Positions 11,863 through 23,057 of a DNA stretch of 64,000 nt are shown piece by piece; position 1 is the first letter of the stretch, and each line of letters starts with the position of its first letter. This stretch comes from Pseudeuparius sepicola (taxonomy: Eukaryota; Arthropoda; Insecta; Coleoptera; Anthribidae), in assembly GCA_963920635.1 (NCBI GenBank), contig OY987301.1, positions 42,569,820 through 42,633,819 on the forward strand, read 5' to 3'. The translations under genes were made by a program, and so were the position numbers. The notes under the pieces were generated by a model. The model was not told where the DNA came from. It did not search any database and saw nothing but the letters and a program-made list of their open reading frames with translations.

Positions 11863-12613
11863 TTTTTAGACAATACTTCTGTCAAATCTCAACAGATTTC
11901 TAAAAACGAAGCATCACTGTATTCGCAATAAAAAGGGCTTTAAAATGATGCGCCACAAGGGGGGTAGTTCCATTTGAAATTTTAAAGTTGGGGTTGCTAG
12001 AGATTAGGGGTATGAACATATCGGGTTGGCTTGGCTGTATACAGGGTGGTTCACTTTTATGTGGTAGGACTTTAACATTAGATAGAAAAAGATAATCTAA
12101 AATGAAAATTTTATATCAACATATATCGGGGAAAGCTTAGTTTCCGAGATACAGGGCGTTGTAGTGTTGGAAAAAATATGAAGTATTTTTTACACTGTCC
12201 GAACTAGTGTAGATATTTAAACCAAATTTGATGTGTAGCACCACCTTTTTGACTACGATATTTAGTGATAATATGAAGGTCCTGAAATAACCAGTGGTGG
12301 AGTTATGGGTTTTCACTATCACTAAATTTAAAAAGTAATTAGTACGGACCTGTCTCACATCAACGTAAATTTTTTTTCGTAAAGTTCTTTCACTTCTCTA
12401 CAAAAAGTGTATCTTGACATTTTTTTGTATCTGCCACGGTTGTGTAGTAAATAAATTATTTCGTTTCCATCTCAGCCTTTTTTGCCTAAAAATGTGTTTT
12501 CTAAGATTATTGATAAATATCGCAAATAACAGAAATTAATTATGGAACACTTATCGGATTCGCTATTTTATTTTTAATTTTATGGAAACAATTTTAAAAA
12601 TAAACTGGCACTT

Positions 12614-12622
12614 GGTTTGAGG
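12614..12622. repeat. 9-bp target duplication, left copy
   Basis: GGTTTGAGG, repeated exactly at 18232-18240; present once in the undisturbed mariner copy (about 46300). Confidence 0.85.
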
Positions 12623-12774
12623 ATGAGCGTGAAAGCAGCAACGAATTTTCTAGCAACGGATTTGTTGCGCGTCGCGCGGTGGTCCCCGCGGGCGGGACAA
12701 TACCGCCTGCATGGATAGTCTAGGCCGCCAGTTCTTTCAAAAAACAAAAAACGTACGTATTTTAATTTGCATGG

Positions 12775-14581
12775 AAAATTGTCCTGCGGGAAATGGATGC
12801 TAATATGTTCTGAGAATCTCAGAATTTGCTTCTCTCAACTTACCCCATTTTCACCCCTCTATCCGAAAACATAAAAAACCGTGCAAATGCGCATTTTAAC
12901 TTGTGTGAAATTTTTTTTTTGCGGAAAATGGATGCTAATAGGTCCCTTTGAATGTTCTGAGAATATCAGAATTTGCTTCCCTCAACTTACCCCATGTTCA
13001 CCCCCCAATCCGAAAACATAAAAAAAAACGTGCAAATTGCGCATTTTAAATTGCATGAAAAATTTTCCTGCGGGAAATGGATGCTAATAGGCCCCCACGT
13101 ATGTTCTGAGAATCTCAGAATTTGCTTCCCTCAACTTACCCCATTTTCACCCCTCAATCCGAAAACATAAAAAACCATGCAAATGCGCATTTTAACTTGT
13201 ATGAAAAATTTTCCTGCGGGAAACAGATGCTAATAGGTTCCTTCGAATGTTCTGAGAATATCAGAATTTGCTTCCCTCAACTTACCCCATTTTCACCCCT
13301 CCATCCGAAAACGTAAAAAAACGTGCAAATGCGCATTTTAACTTGCAGGAAAAATTTTCCTGCGGGAAAAGGATGCTAGTAGGCCACCTCGTATGTTCCG
13401 AGAATCTCAGAATTTGCTTCCCTCAACTTACCCCATTTTCACCCCTCAATCCGAAAACATAAAAAACCATGCAAATGCGCATTTTAACTTGTATGAAAAA
13501 TTTTCCTGCGGGAAATAGATGCTAATAGGTTCCTTCGAATGTTCTGAGAATATCAGAATTTGCTTCCCTCAACTTACCCCATTTTCACCCCTCCATCCGA
13601 AAACGTAAAAAAACGTGCAAATGCGCATTTTAACTTGCAGGAAAAATTTTCCTGCGGGAAAAGGATGCTAGTAGGCCACCTCATATGTTCTGAGAATCTC
13701 AGAATTTGCTTCCCTCAACTTACCCCATTTTCACCCCTCAATCCGAAAACTTAAAAAACCGGGCAAATGTGCATTTTAACTTGAACGAAAAATTTACCTA
13801 CGGGAAATGGATGCTAATAGGTCCCTTTGAATGTTCTGAGAATATCAGAATTTGCTTCCCTCAACTTACCCCCTTTTCATCCCTGAATCCGAAAACATAA
13901 AAAAACGTGCAAATGCGCATTTTAACTTGCATGCAAAATTTTCCTGCAGGAAATGGACGCTAATAGGCCACCTCGTATGTTCTGAGAATCTCAGAATTTG
14001 CTTCCCTCTACTTACCCCATTTTCACCCCTCAATCCGAAAACATAAAAAAACCGTGCAAATGCGCATTTTAAATTGCAGGACAAATTTTCCTGAGGGAAA
14101 TGGATGCTAATAGGTTCCTTCGAATGTTCTAAGAATATCAGAATTTGCTTCCCTCAACTTACCCCATTTTCACCCCTCAATCCGAAAAATTATAAAACCG
14201 TGCAAATGCGCATTTTAACTTGCAGGAAAAATTTTCCTGCGGGAAATGGATGCTAATAGGCCACCTCGTATGTTCTGAGAATCTCAGAATTTGCTTCCCT
14301 CAACTTACCCCATTTTCACCCCTCAATCCGAAAACTTAAAAAACCGTGCAAATGCGCATTTTAACTTGCACGAAAAATTTTCCTGCGGGAAATGGATGCT
14401 AATAGGCCCCCTCGTATATTCTGAGAATCTCAGAATTTGCTTCCCTCAACTTACCCCCTTTTCATCCCTGGATCCGAAAACATAAAAAAACGTGCAAATG
14501 CGCATTTTAACTTGCATGCAAAATTTTCCTGCGGGAAATGGACGCTAATAGGCCCCCTTGTATGTTCTGAGAATCTCAGAA
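12775..14581 (+). repeat. 146-bp satellite array, forward orientation
   Basis: About 12 tandem units of 146 bp. Each holds GAATTTGCTTCCCTCAACTT, ACCCCATTTTCACCCCT, a short A-run, TGCAAATGCGCATTTTAA and TTTTCCTGCGGGAAA. Two unit types tend to alternate: one with TTCTGAGAATCTCAGAA, a perfect palindrome, the other with TTCTGAGAATATCAGAA, giving a ~292-bp dimer. The 64-residue open frames in every unit begin in one unit and stop in the next; 146 is not a multiple of 3, so they are not a protein repeat. Confidence 0.95.
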
Positions 14582-17500
14582 GTTAAAAAGCGCGTTTGCA
14601 CGTTTTTTTTACGTTTTCGGATGGAGGGGTGAAAATGGGGTAAGTTGAGGGAAGCAAATTCTGATATTCTCAAAACATACGAGGGGGCCTATAAGCATCT
14701 ATTTCCCGCAGGAAAATTGTTAATGCAAGTTAAAATGCGCATTTGCACGTTTTTTTACGTTTTCGGATGGAGGGGTGAAAATGGTGTAAGTTGAGGGAAG
14801 CAAATTCTGATATTCTCAGAACATTCGAAGGAACCTATTAGCATCTATTTCCCGCAGGAAAATTTTTCATACAAGTTAAAATGCGCATTTGCACGTTTTT
14901 TTTTTATGTTTTCGGATTGACGGGTGAAAATGGGGTAAGTTTAGGGAAGCAAATTCTGAGATTCTCAGAACATACGTGGAGGCCTATTAGCATCCATTTC
15001 CCGCAGGAAAATTTTTCATGCAATTTAAAATGCGCATTTGCACGTTTTTTTTTATGTTTTCGGATTGGGGGGTGAACAGGGGGTAAGTTGAGGGAAGCAA
15101 ATTCTGATATTCTCAGAACATTCAAAGGGACCTATTAGCATCCATTTTCCGCAAAAAAAATTCACACAAGTTAAAATGCACATTTGCACGGTTTTTTTAT
15201 GTTTTCGGATAGAGGGGTGAAAATGGGGTAAGTTGAGGGAAGCAAATTCTGATATTCTCAAAACATACGAGGGGGCCTATAAGCATCTATTTCCCGCAGG
15301 AAAATTTGTCCTGCAATTTAAAATGCGCATTTGCACGTTTTTTTTACGTTTTCGGATGGAGGGGTGAAAATGGGGTAAGTTGAGGGAAGCAAATTCTGAT
15401 ATTCTCAAAACATACGAGGGGGCCTATAAGCATCTATTTCCCGCAGGAAAATTGTTAATGCAAGTTAAAATGCGCATTTGCACGTTTTTTTACGTTTTCG
15501 GATGGAGGGGTGAAAATGGTGTAAGTTGAGGGAAGCAAATTCTGATATTCTCAGAACATTCGAAGGAACCTATTAGCATCCATTTCCCGCAGGAAAATTT
15601 TTCATACAAGTTAAAATGCGCATTTGCACGTTTTTTTTTATGTTTTCGGATTGACGGGTGAAAATGGGGTAAGTTTAGGGAAGCAAATTCTGAGATTCTC
15701 AGAACATACGTGGAGGCCTATTAGCATCCATTTCCCGCAGGAAAATTTTTCATGCAATTTAAAATGCGCATTTGCACGTTTTTTTTTATGTTTTCGGATT
15801 GGGGGGTGAACAGGGGGTAAGTTGAGGGAAGCAAATTCTGATATTCTCAGAACATTCAAAGGGACCTATTAGCATCCATTTTCCGCAAAAAAAAATTCAC
15901 ACAAGTTAAAATGCACATTTGCACGGTTTTTTTATGTTTTCGGATAGAGGGGTGAAAATGGGGTAAGTTGAGGGAAGCAAATTCTGATATTCTCAGAACA
16001 TTCGAAGGAACCTATTAGCATCCATTTCCCGCAGGAAAATTTTTCATACAAGTTAAAATGCGCATTTGCACGGTTTTTTATGTTTTCGGATTGAGGGGTG
16101 GAAATGGGGTAAGTTGAGGGAAGCAAATTCTGAGATTCTCAGAACATACGAGGTGGCCTACTAGCATCCTTTTCCCGCAGGAAAATTTTTCCTGCAAGTT
16201 AGAATGCGCATTTGCACGTTTTTCTACGTTTTCGGATGGAGGGGTGAAAATGGGGTAAGTTGAGGGAAGCAAATTCTGATATTCTCAGAACATTCGAAGG
16301 AACCTATTAGCATCTATTTCCCGCAGGAAAATTTTTCATACAAGTTAAAATGCGCATTTGCACGGTTTTTTATGTTTTCGGATTGAGGGGTGAAAATGGG
16401 GTAAGTTGAGGAAAGCAAATTCTGAGATTCTCAGAACATACGAGGTGGCCTGCTAGCATCCTTTTCCCGTAGGAAAAATTTTCCTGCAAGTTAAAATGCG
16501 CATTTGCACGTTTTTTTACGTTTTCGGATGGAGGGGTGAAAATGGGGTAAGTTGAGGGAAGCAAATTCTGATATTCTCAGAACATTCGAAGGAACCTATT
16601 AGCATCTATTTCCCGCAGGAAAATTTTTCATACAAGTTAAAATGCGCATTTGCACGGTTTTTTATGTTTTCGGATTGAGGGGTGAAAGTGGGGTAAGTTG
16701 AGGGAAGCAAATTCTGAGATTCTCAGAACATACGTGGGGGCCTATTAGCATCCATTTCCCGCAGGAAAATTTTTCATGCAATTTAAAATGCGCATTTGCA
16801 CGTTTTTTTTTATGTTTTCGGATTGGGGGGTGAACAGGGGGTAAGTTGAGGGAAGCAAATTCTGATATTCTCAGAACATTCAAAGGGACCTATTAGCATC
16901 CATTTTCCGCAAAAAAAAAATTCACACAAGTTAAAATGCACATTTGCACGGTTTTTTTATGTTTTCGGATAGAGGGGTGAAAATGGGGTAAGTTGAGGGA
17001 AGCAAATTCTGATATTCTCAGAACATTCGAAGGAACCTATTAGCATCCATTTCCCGCAGGAAAATTTTTCATAAAGTTAAAATGCGCATTTGCACGGTTT
17101 TTTATGTTTTCGGATTGAGGGGTGAAAATGGGGTAAGTTGAGGGAAGCAAATTCTGAGATTCTCAGAACATACGAGGTGGCCTACTAGCATCCTTTTCCC
17201 GCAGGAAAATTTTTCCTGCAAGTTAAAATGCGCATTTGCACGTTTTTTTACGTTTTCGGATGGAGGGGTGAAAATGGGGTAAGTTGAGGGAAGCAAATTC
17301 TGATATTCTCATAACATTCGAAGGAACCTATTAGCATCTATTTCCCGCAGGAAAATTTTTCATACAAGTCAAAATGCGCATTTGCACGGTTTTTTATGTT
17401 TTCGGATTGAGGGGTGAAAGTGGGGTAAGTTGAGGGAAGCAAATTCTGAGATTCTCAGAACATACGAGGTGGCCTGCTAGCATCCTTCTCCCGCAGGAAA

Positions 17501-18100
17501 GTTTTTCCTGCAAGTTAAAATGCGCATTTGCACGTTTTTTTACGTTTTCGGATGGAGGGGTGAAAATGGGGTAAGTTGAGGGAAGCAAATTCTGATATTC
17601 TCAGAACATTCGAAGGAACCTATTAGCATCTATTTCCCGCAGGAAAATTTTTCATACAAGTTAAAATGCGCATTTGCACGGTTTTTTATGTTTTCGGATT
17701 GAGGGGTGAAAGTGGGGTAAGTTGAGGGAAGCAAATTCTGAGATTCTCAGAACATACGTGGGGGCCTATTAGCATCCATTTCCCGCAGGAAAATTTTTCA
17801 TGCAATTTAAAATGCGCATTTGCACGGCTTTTTTATGTTTTCGGATTGGGGGGTGAACAGGCTGTAAATTGAGGGAAGCAAATTCTGATATTTTCAGAAC
17901 ATTCAAAGAGACCTATAAGCATCCATTTTCCGCAAAAAAAATTTTCATACAAGTTAAAATGCGCATTTGCACGTTTTTTTTATGTTTTCGGATAGAGGGG
18001 TGAAAATGGGGTAAGTTGAGGGAAGCAAATTGTGAGATTCTCAGAACATATTAGCATCCATTTCCCGCAGGACAATTTTCCATGCAAATTAAAATACGTA
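14582..18100 (-). repeat. 146-bp satellite array, reverse orientation
   Basis: About 24 units of the same satellite, inverted. A block of five units is repeated nearly unchanged 734 bp further on (14600-15180 versus 15334-15915), and part of it again about 1 kb later (16660-16980), which shows block duplication within the array. The switch in orientation falls exactly on the palindrome TTCTGAGAATCTCAGAA at 14565-14581. Confidence 0.95.
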
Positions 18101-18231
18101 CGTTTTTTGTTTTTTGAAAGAACTGGCGGCCTAGACTATCCATGCAGGCGGTATTGTCCCGCCCGCGGGGACCACCGCGCGACGCGCAACAAATCCGTTG
18201 CTAGAAAATTCGTTGCTGCTTTCACGCTCAT

Positions 18232-18240
18232 GGTTTGAGG
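18232..18240. repeat. 9-bp target duplication, right copy
   Basis: GGTTTGAGG, identical to 12614-12622. Confidence 0.85.
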
Positions 18241-18309
18241 TACATTACTTTATTATCATTTTAACATTTTTATCAAATCTAGTATTATTTCTTAATAATT
18301 TTTATAATT

Positions 18310-19395
18310 CTAAATTTGTACAACATTCAACAATTGTTCAAAATGTGATCCATTCTGTTGCACACATAATTCACTTCGACGCCTAACGGATTGAACAGCA
18401 TCGATTAAATTGCCATTTCTCAATTCATCGCACGCATTTCTGATACGATCAATAAGTTGTTCCCTTGTTTCTACAGGAGTCGCATAGACTTGTTCTTTTA
18501 AAAATCCCCATACGAAGAAGTCCAGAGGTGTTATGTCCGGAAAACGTGGTGGCCAAGCGACCGGTCCCCCTCGTCCGATCCACCTATTTGGAAAGTTATT
18601 ATTTAACCAGTTCCTCACATTTCGGTGAAAATGTGCAGGACAGCCGTCAAGTTGGAACCAAGCCAACAATCTTAAGTTTAAAGGAATGTCTTCCCACATA
18701 TTATTATGCTCAGCTACTAAAAACTCCAAAAAATTGTCACCATTCACTCGCTGTGGCAAAAAAAAGGGTCCAAACAGATGATGGTTGTACAGTTCAATCC
18801 AAACATTGACACTAAATTCGACCTGAAAATTTCTTGGCCGGATTGCATGTGGGTTTTCTTGTGCCCAAATATGCTGATTATGAAAGTTTACTACTCCACG
18901 ACGAGTAAAACACGACTCGTCCGTCCATAAAATGTTATTTAAAAATTGTCTATTTCCTTCAATTGACTCCAAAATCCATCGGCAAAACACTAATCTTCTT
19001 TCTGCATCGCCGGGCCTTAAACCTTGTACGGGTTGTAGATGATACGCATGCCTGTGATCTCTTTTTAAAGCTCGCAAAATTGCAGACTTTGAAACACGTA
19101 GGGCCACTGACACTCTTCTGCTACTTGTTGTAGGATTCCTATCGAATTCACGAAGAATCTCATTGTTGCGTCTCACTTGTTGGATATTGTTTTCATTTCC
19201 TCGTTCGACGATTCTAGTTCTCAGACCGCGAGTTCTGAATTGCCGGTGCATGTTAACAAACACCGAGGGACGCGGATGGCGCCTATTTGGAAATCGCCTC
19301 CGGTATTCTCTGGCTGCTTCCGCAGAGTTCCCATTTGCAACTCCATAGCAGAAATGGATGTCAGCCTGCTCTTCATTTGTAAATTGGAACGGCAT
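18310..19395 (-). CDS. IS630/Tc1/mariner-type transposase, DD41D spacing, intact frame
   Basis: A frame of about 361 codons. I start it at the methionine of MPFQFTNEEQ because homologous insect proteins usually begin this way; an in-frame ATG lies 21 bases upstream. Residues ~1-45 (NEEQADIHFCYGVANGN, FPNRRHPRP) form the N-terminal helix-turn-helix common in insect transposases of this kind. A second helix-turn-helix follows (about 75-110, RRVSVALRVSKSAILRAL). The DDE/D catalytic fold follows: LWTDESCF gives the first Asp, WFQLDGCPAH the second, and PDITPLDFFVWGFLK the third. I count 41 residues between the second and third Asp. The enzyme would cut and paste DNA at TA sites. The copy lies within its own element, next to a 5.6-kb foldback insertion that does not break the frame. 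No stop or frameshift is seen, so it may still encode a protein. Its ends are separated by 8 kb, which probably hinders self-movement. Confidence 0.85.
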   Translation of the reverse strand: MPFQFTNEEQADIHFCYGVANGNSAEAAREYRRRFPNRRHPRPSVFVNMHRQFRTRGLRTRIVERGNENNIQQVRRNNEILREFDRNPTTSSRRVSVALRVSKSAILRALKRDHRHAYHLQPVQGLRPGDAERRLVFCRWILESIEGNRQFLNNILWTDESCFTRRGVVNFHNQHIWAQENPHAIRPRNFQVEFSVNVWIELYNHHLFGPFFLPQRVNGDNFLEFLVAEHNNMWEDIPLNLRLLAWFQLDGCPAHFHRNVRNWLNNNFPNRWIGRGGPVAWPPRFPDITPLDFFVWGFLKEQVYATPVETREQLIDRIRNACDELRNGNLIDAVQSVRRRSELCVQQNGSHFEQLLNVVQI

Positions 19396-19518
19396 TTTAA
19401 TTATTAACAAAGACAAACTGCGGCGCTGCTACGTTCATCTACTGGATGACAGATTATTGTATTATTAACTGTCAATAAGATTTTCTTTTCCATGGCACAC
19501 TTATCTTCACCAGTACGG

Positions 19519-19630
19519 CGATGCAGAAAGGACATTAGTATTTTGCCGATGGATTTTGTAGTCAAAGGAAATAAGACAATTTTTAAATAACATTTTATGG
19601 GCGGAAGAATCATGTTTTACTCGTCGTGGT
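19519..19630 (+). pseudogene. Inverted transposase fragment in the right arm
   Basis: The plus strand here repeats, with changes, the part of the transposase gene around AERRLVFCRWIL...NNILWTDESCFTRR, then jumps straight to the gene's 3' flank. Several codons are altered. It shows that the element is a head-to-head inverted dimer, one copy internally deleted, which explains the very long inverted ends. Confidence 0.7.
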
Positions 19631-20294
19631 ATAATTTAGAATTCTACAAATTTAGAATTATAAAAATTATTAAGAAATAATACAGATTTGCTAAAAATGT
19701 TAAAATGATAATAAAGTAATGTACCTCAAACCAAGTGCCAGTTTATTTTTAAAATTGTTTCCATAAAATTAAAAATAAAATAGCTGAATCCGATAAGTGT
19801 TCCATAATTAATTTCTGTTATTTGCGATATTTATCAATAATCTTAGAAAACACATTTTTAGGCAAAAAAAGGCTGAGATGGAAACGAAATAATTTATTTA
19901 CTACACAACCGTGGCAGATACAAAAAAATGTCAAGATACACTTTTTGTAGAGAATTGAAAGAAATTTACGTTGATGTGAGACAGGTCCGTACTAATTACT
20001 TTTTAAATTTAGTGATAGTGAAAACCCATAACTCCACCACTGGTTATTTCAGGACCTTCATATTATCACTAAATATCGTAGTCAAAAAGGTGGTACTACA
20101 CATCAAATTTGGTTTAAATATCTCCACTGGTTCGGACAGTGTAAAAAATACTTCATATTTTTTCCAACACTACAACGCCCTGTATCTCGGAAACTAAGCT
20201 TTCCCCGATATATGTTGATATAAAATTTTCATTTTAGATTATCTTTTTCTATCTAATGTTAAAGTCCTACCACATAAAAGTGAACCACCCTGTA

Positions 20295-21502
20295 TACAGG
20301 GTGTAACTAAACTGATGGTCAAAAATGAAATCACGTATTCTTGGAGTCAAAATAAGGGCACTTCTTCATATATTTTTTTCTCCTACGGGCCATAGTTTTT
20401 TTTATACAGAGCGTAGAAGTTTGGAGAAAAATACACATATTTCTTAGTATTTCTAGAAGTATACGAGATATTTTCTTCAAACTTCGCGTGTCACATGAGC
20501 AGATGAGCCGTCAAACTTAAGGTTGACATGAAGTTTCTGAGGCTCCCAGTTCCGGAGATACAGGGTGTTAGTAAAATTAATTAGTTCAGAAAAATATGAA
20601 TACCCTGTATAATCGCATTTTTTAAATTTGTTTTGAATGGTAAATTCAATGGTTAACAAAAAGTATCTCTTAGTATTTTTTCATATTCTCAGTCGTTTTT
20701 TAATTATTTTCGAAGAACGGTAACGCTGCAATGAACAATAGTCACTTTAAGAATAAATCTAGCAAACTTTATTTAACAAAATACAAAGGCAAAAACAATA
20801 ATAAAAGAAACGTAAAATTAAATTATTAAATGTTCGAAATGACCGCCGTCTCTGTCAATACACGCAACTATGCGTTTCCGCATGTTTATTATTGCCATTG
20901 GCAAGTCCATAGCAAAAGTACATATCAGTCAATTCTTCAAATGAAAATATAATTTTTCAAAATATTGGTACTAATGTGCAAAGTTGGCGGCCAAATGATT
21001 CATATAATGCCAAGTTTAATTGACATCCACAGATTGTTAGATTTATTCTTAAAATGACTTTTTTATTGCAGCATTGCCGTTCTTGAAAATAATTAAAAAA
21101 CGGCTGAGAATATGAAAAAATACTAAGAGATACATTTTGTTAACCATTGAATTTACCATTCAAAACAAATTTAAAAAATGCGATTATACAGGGTATTCAT
21201 ATTTTTCTGAACTAATTAATTTTACTAACACCCTGTATCTCCGCAACTGGGAGCCTCAGAAGCTTCATGTCAACCTTAAGTTTGACGGCTCATCTGCTCA
21301 TGAGACACGCCAAGTTTGAAGAAAATATCTCGTATACTTCTAGAAATACTAAGAAATATGTGTATTTTTCTCCAAACTTCTACGCTCTGTATAAAAAAAA
21401 ACTATGGCCCGTAGCAGAAAAAAATATATGAAAAAGTGCCCTTATTTCGACTCCAAGAAAACGTGGTTTCATTTTTGACCATCAGTTTAGTTACACCCTG
21501 TA
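20295..21502. mobile_element. 1.2-kb palindromic mariner-type MITE
   Basis: The ends TACAGGGTGTAACTAAACTG and CAGTTTAGTTACACCCTGTA are exact inverses, with TA on the right side and the TA of the neighbouring element on the left. The arms match for about 430 bp. The two elements abut end to end, so one used a TA at the tip of the other. The centre keeps the last codons of a transposase gene. A second copy of this family starts at 63621. Confidence 0.85.
20818..20914 (-). pseudogene. C-terminal tail of a mariner-type transposase
   Basis: On the minus strand the frame reads DLPMAIINMRKRIVACIDRD, then GGHFEHLII and a stop. The pattern R..V..C....G.HFE.L is the usual end of insect IS630-type transposases (compare the tail of the frame at 18310). 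Only about 30 codons remain, so the MITE is an internal-deletion product of a full element. Confidence 0.7.
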
Positions 21503-21599
21503 TATTTATATTTTATTCAATATACGTCAAAAGCACATAAAAGTCTTTTGTTTATTATTATTTTTACATATAACTATAACTAAAATAGTTCTAAATGGG

Positions 21600-21690
21600 A
21601 AAAATCTCAAGCGCGTACACGCCAAGTTCGGACGTCTACCGACGCAGAGCGAAACGAGCGCGGTGGCCCGTAAGTTTCCGTGGGCCCCGA
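21600..21690 (-). repeat. Inner part of the nest's right inverted end
   Basis: GCGGTGGCCCGTAAGTTTCC through GTGGGCCCCGAT is the inverse of 10424-10460. It is cut off from the outermost 110 bp (23057-23166) by the second foldback element. Confidence 0.6.
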
Positions 21691-23057
21691 TTAGATTCAT
21701 AATCTCCCTATATTATAGTCTTGCGATTTATTGTTGTTATTGACCACAACGCATATATAAATAAAAAATAAATAAATACCTTTGAAATGGGTGATATTTT
21801 GGAATATTTAAATAAGTGTGTATCTAAAGGTATAAAAGTAACAAAGACCTGAACGTGGCTATTTTGAGTTGCATGACTTTTCTTTTTTGCTACATAGACG
21901 CTCTTTGCCACCCTCTACAGTAGTCCAGATGTTCAGAATTTGTTACCCTCATCTTCACCCATTGTCAACCCCTTAAGCCAAAAACCAAAAAAGACCTGAA
22001 CATCGCTATTTTGAGCTATATGAATTATCTTTTTTGCTAAATAGACACCTTTGCCACCCTCTATCGTAGCCCAGAAGTTCAGAATTGGTACCCTCATTTT
22101 CAACCATTTTCAACCCCTTAATCCAAAAACGAAAAAATACTTGAACATCGCTATTTTGAGTTGCATGAATTTTCTTTTTTGCCTTAAGTGGTTGAAAATG
22201 GGTGAAGATGAAGATAACAAATTCTGAACTTCTGGGTTACGGTAGACAGCGGCAAAGGGTGTCTATATAGCAAAAAAGAAAAGTCATGCAACCCAAAACA
22301 GAGATTTTCTGCTATTTTTTCGTTTTTGCCTTAAGGTGTTGAAAATGGGTGAAGATGAGGGTAACAAATTCTGAACTTCTGGGTTACGGTAGACAGCGGC
22401 AAAGGGTGTCTATATAGCAAAAAAGAAAAGTCATGCAACCCAAAACAGAGATTTTCTGCTATTTTTTCGTTTTTGCCTTAAGGTGTTGAAAATGGGTGAA
22501 GATGAGGGTAACAAATTCTGAGCTTCTGGGCTACTGTAGAGGGCGGCAAAGGGTGTCTATCTAGCAAAAAAGAAAAGTCATGCAACCCAAAACAGCGATT
22601 TTCTGGCCTTTTTTCGTTCTTGCCTTAAGGGGTTGAAAATGGGTGAAGATGAGGGTAACAAATTCTGAGCTTCTGGGTTACGGTAGAGGGTGGCAAAGGG
22701 TGTCTATCTAGCGAAAAAGAAAAGTCATGCAACTTAAAATAGCGATTTTCTGGACTTTTTTCGTTTTTGCCTTAAAGGGTTTAAAATGGGTGAAGATGAG
22801 GGTAACAAATTCTGAACATCTGGACTACTGTAGAGGGTGGCAAAGAGCGTCTATGTAGCAAAAAAGAAAAGTCATGCAACTCAAAATAGCCACGTTCAGG
22901 TCTTTGTTACTTTTATACCTTTAGATACACACTTATTTAAATATTCCAAAATATCACCCATTTCAAAGGTATTTATTTATTTTTTATTTATATATGCGTT
23001 ATGGTCAATAACAACAATAAATCGCAAGACTATAATATAGGGACATTATGAATCTAA
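21691..23057. mobile_element. 1.37-kb foldback element with 147-bp subrepeats
   Basis: The ends TTAGATTCATAAT and ATTATGAATCTAA are inverse copies, and about 200 bp of unique arm match (..CTATATTATAGTCTTGCGAT). Inside, tandem units repeat every 147 bp (for example TTCTGAACTTCTGGGTTACG at 22222 and 22369), pointing inward from both sides. Unit wording (GAAAATGGGTGAAGATGAGG, AACAAATTCTGA) resembles the 146-bp satellite of the larger element. It sits inside the right inverted end of the nest, at the point equivalent to 10424. No coding capacity. Confidence 0.75.

Larger units (their letters stand above)
12623..18231. mobile_element. 5.6-kb foldback element with satellite arms
   Basis: The element starts ATGAGCGTGAAAGCAGCAAC and ends with the inverse. 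It is flanked by perfect 9-bp copies of GGTTTGAGG (12614-12622 and 18232-18240), and the undisturbed target can be read in the sister mariner copy at about 46300. The unique inverted ends are about 150-200 bp and include CGCGGTGGTCCCCGCGGGCG. Everything between is a 146-bp satellite in two opposed arrays; there is no coding capacity. Long inverted repeats built from tandem subrepeats and a 9-bp duplication are the hallmarks of Drosophila FB-type foldback elements, which are grouped with Mutator-like transposons. It must move, if at all, with transposase from elsewhere. Confidence 0.85.
12040..20294. mobile_element. Long-TIR mariner-type transposon, split by a foldback element
   Basis: The ends read TACAGGGTGGTTCACTTTTA and are flanked by TA, the target of the IS630/Tc1/mariner group. 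The inverted ends run about 650 bp, far longer than usual. The left arm is 12040-12622 plus 18241-18310; the right arm is about 19640-20294. The arms contain the 3' end of the transposase gene, so they look like an inverted duplication of that end. Without the 5.6-kb insertion at 12623-18231 (plus one 9-bp duplication) the element would be about 2.6 kb. It carries a full-length transposase frame. A second, decayed copy lies at 45754-47811. Confidence 0.8.

Noticed and set aside
12973..17588. About twenty 60-73-codon frames that look like a conserved protein family
   Set aside because: They are repeat units of the 146-bp satellite; similarity comes from DNA repetition, each frame runs from one unit into the next and stops, and the unit length is not a multiple of 3.
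12775..18100. CRISPR-like array of repeats
   Set aside because: Whole units repeat with no unique spacers, the setting is eukaryotic, and the array flips orientation within a transposon.
18465..18809. Plus-strand frame opposite the transposase
   Set aside because: Shadow of the transposase gene on the other strand with no domain of its own.
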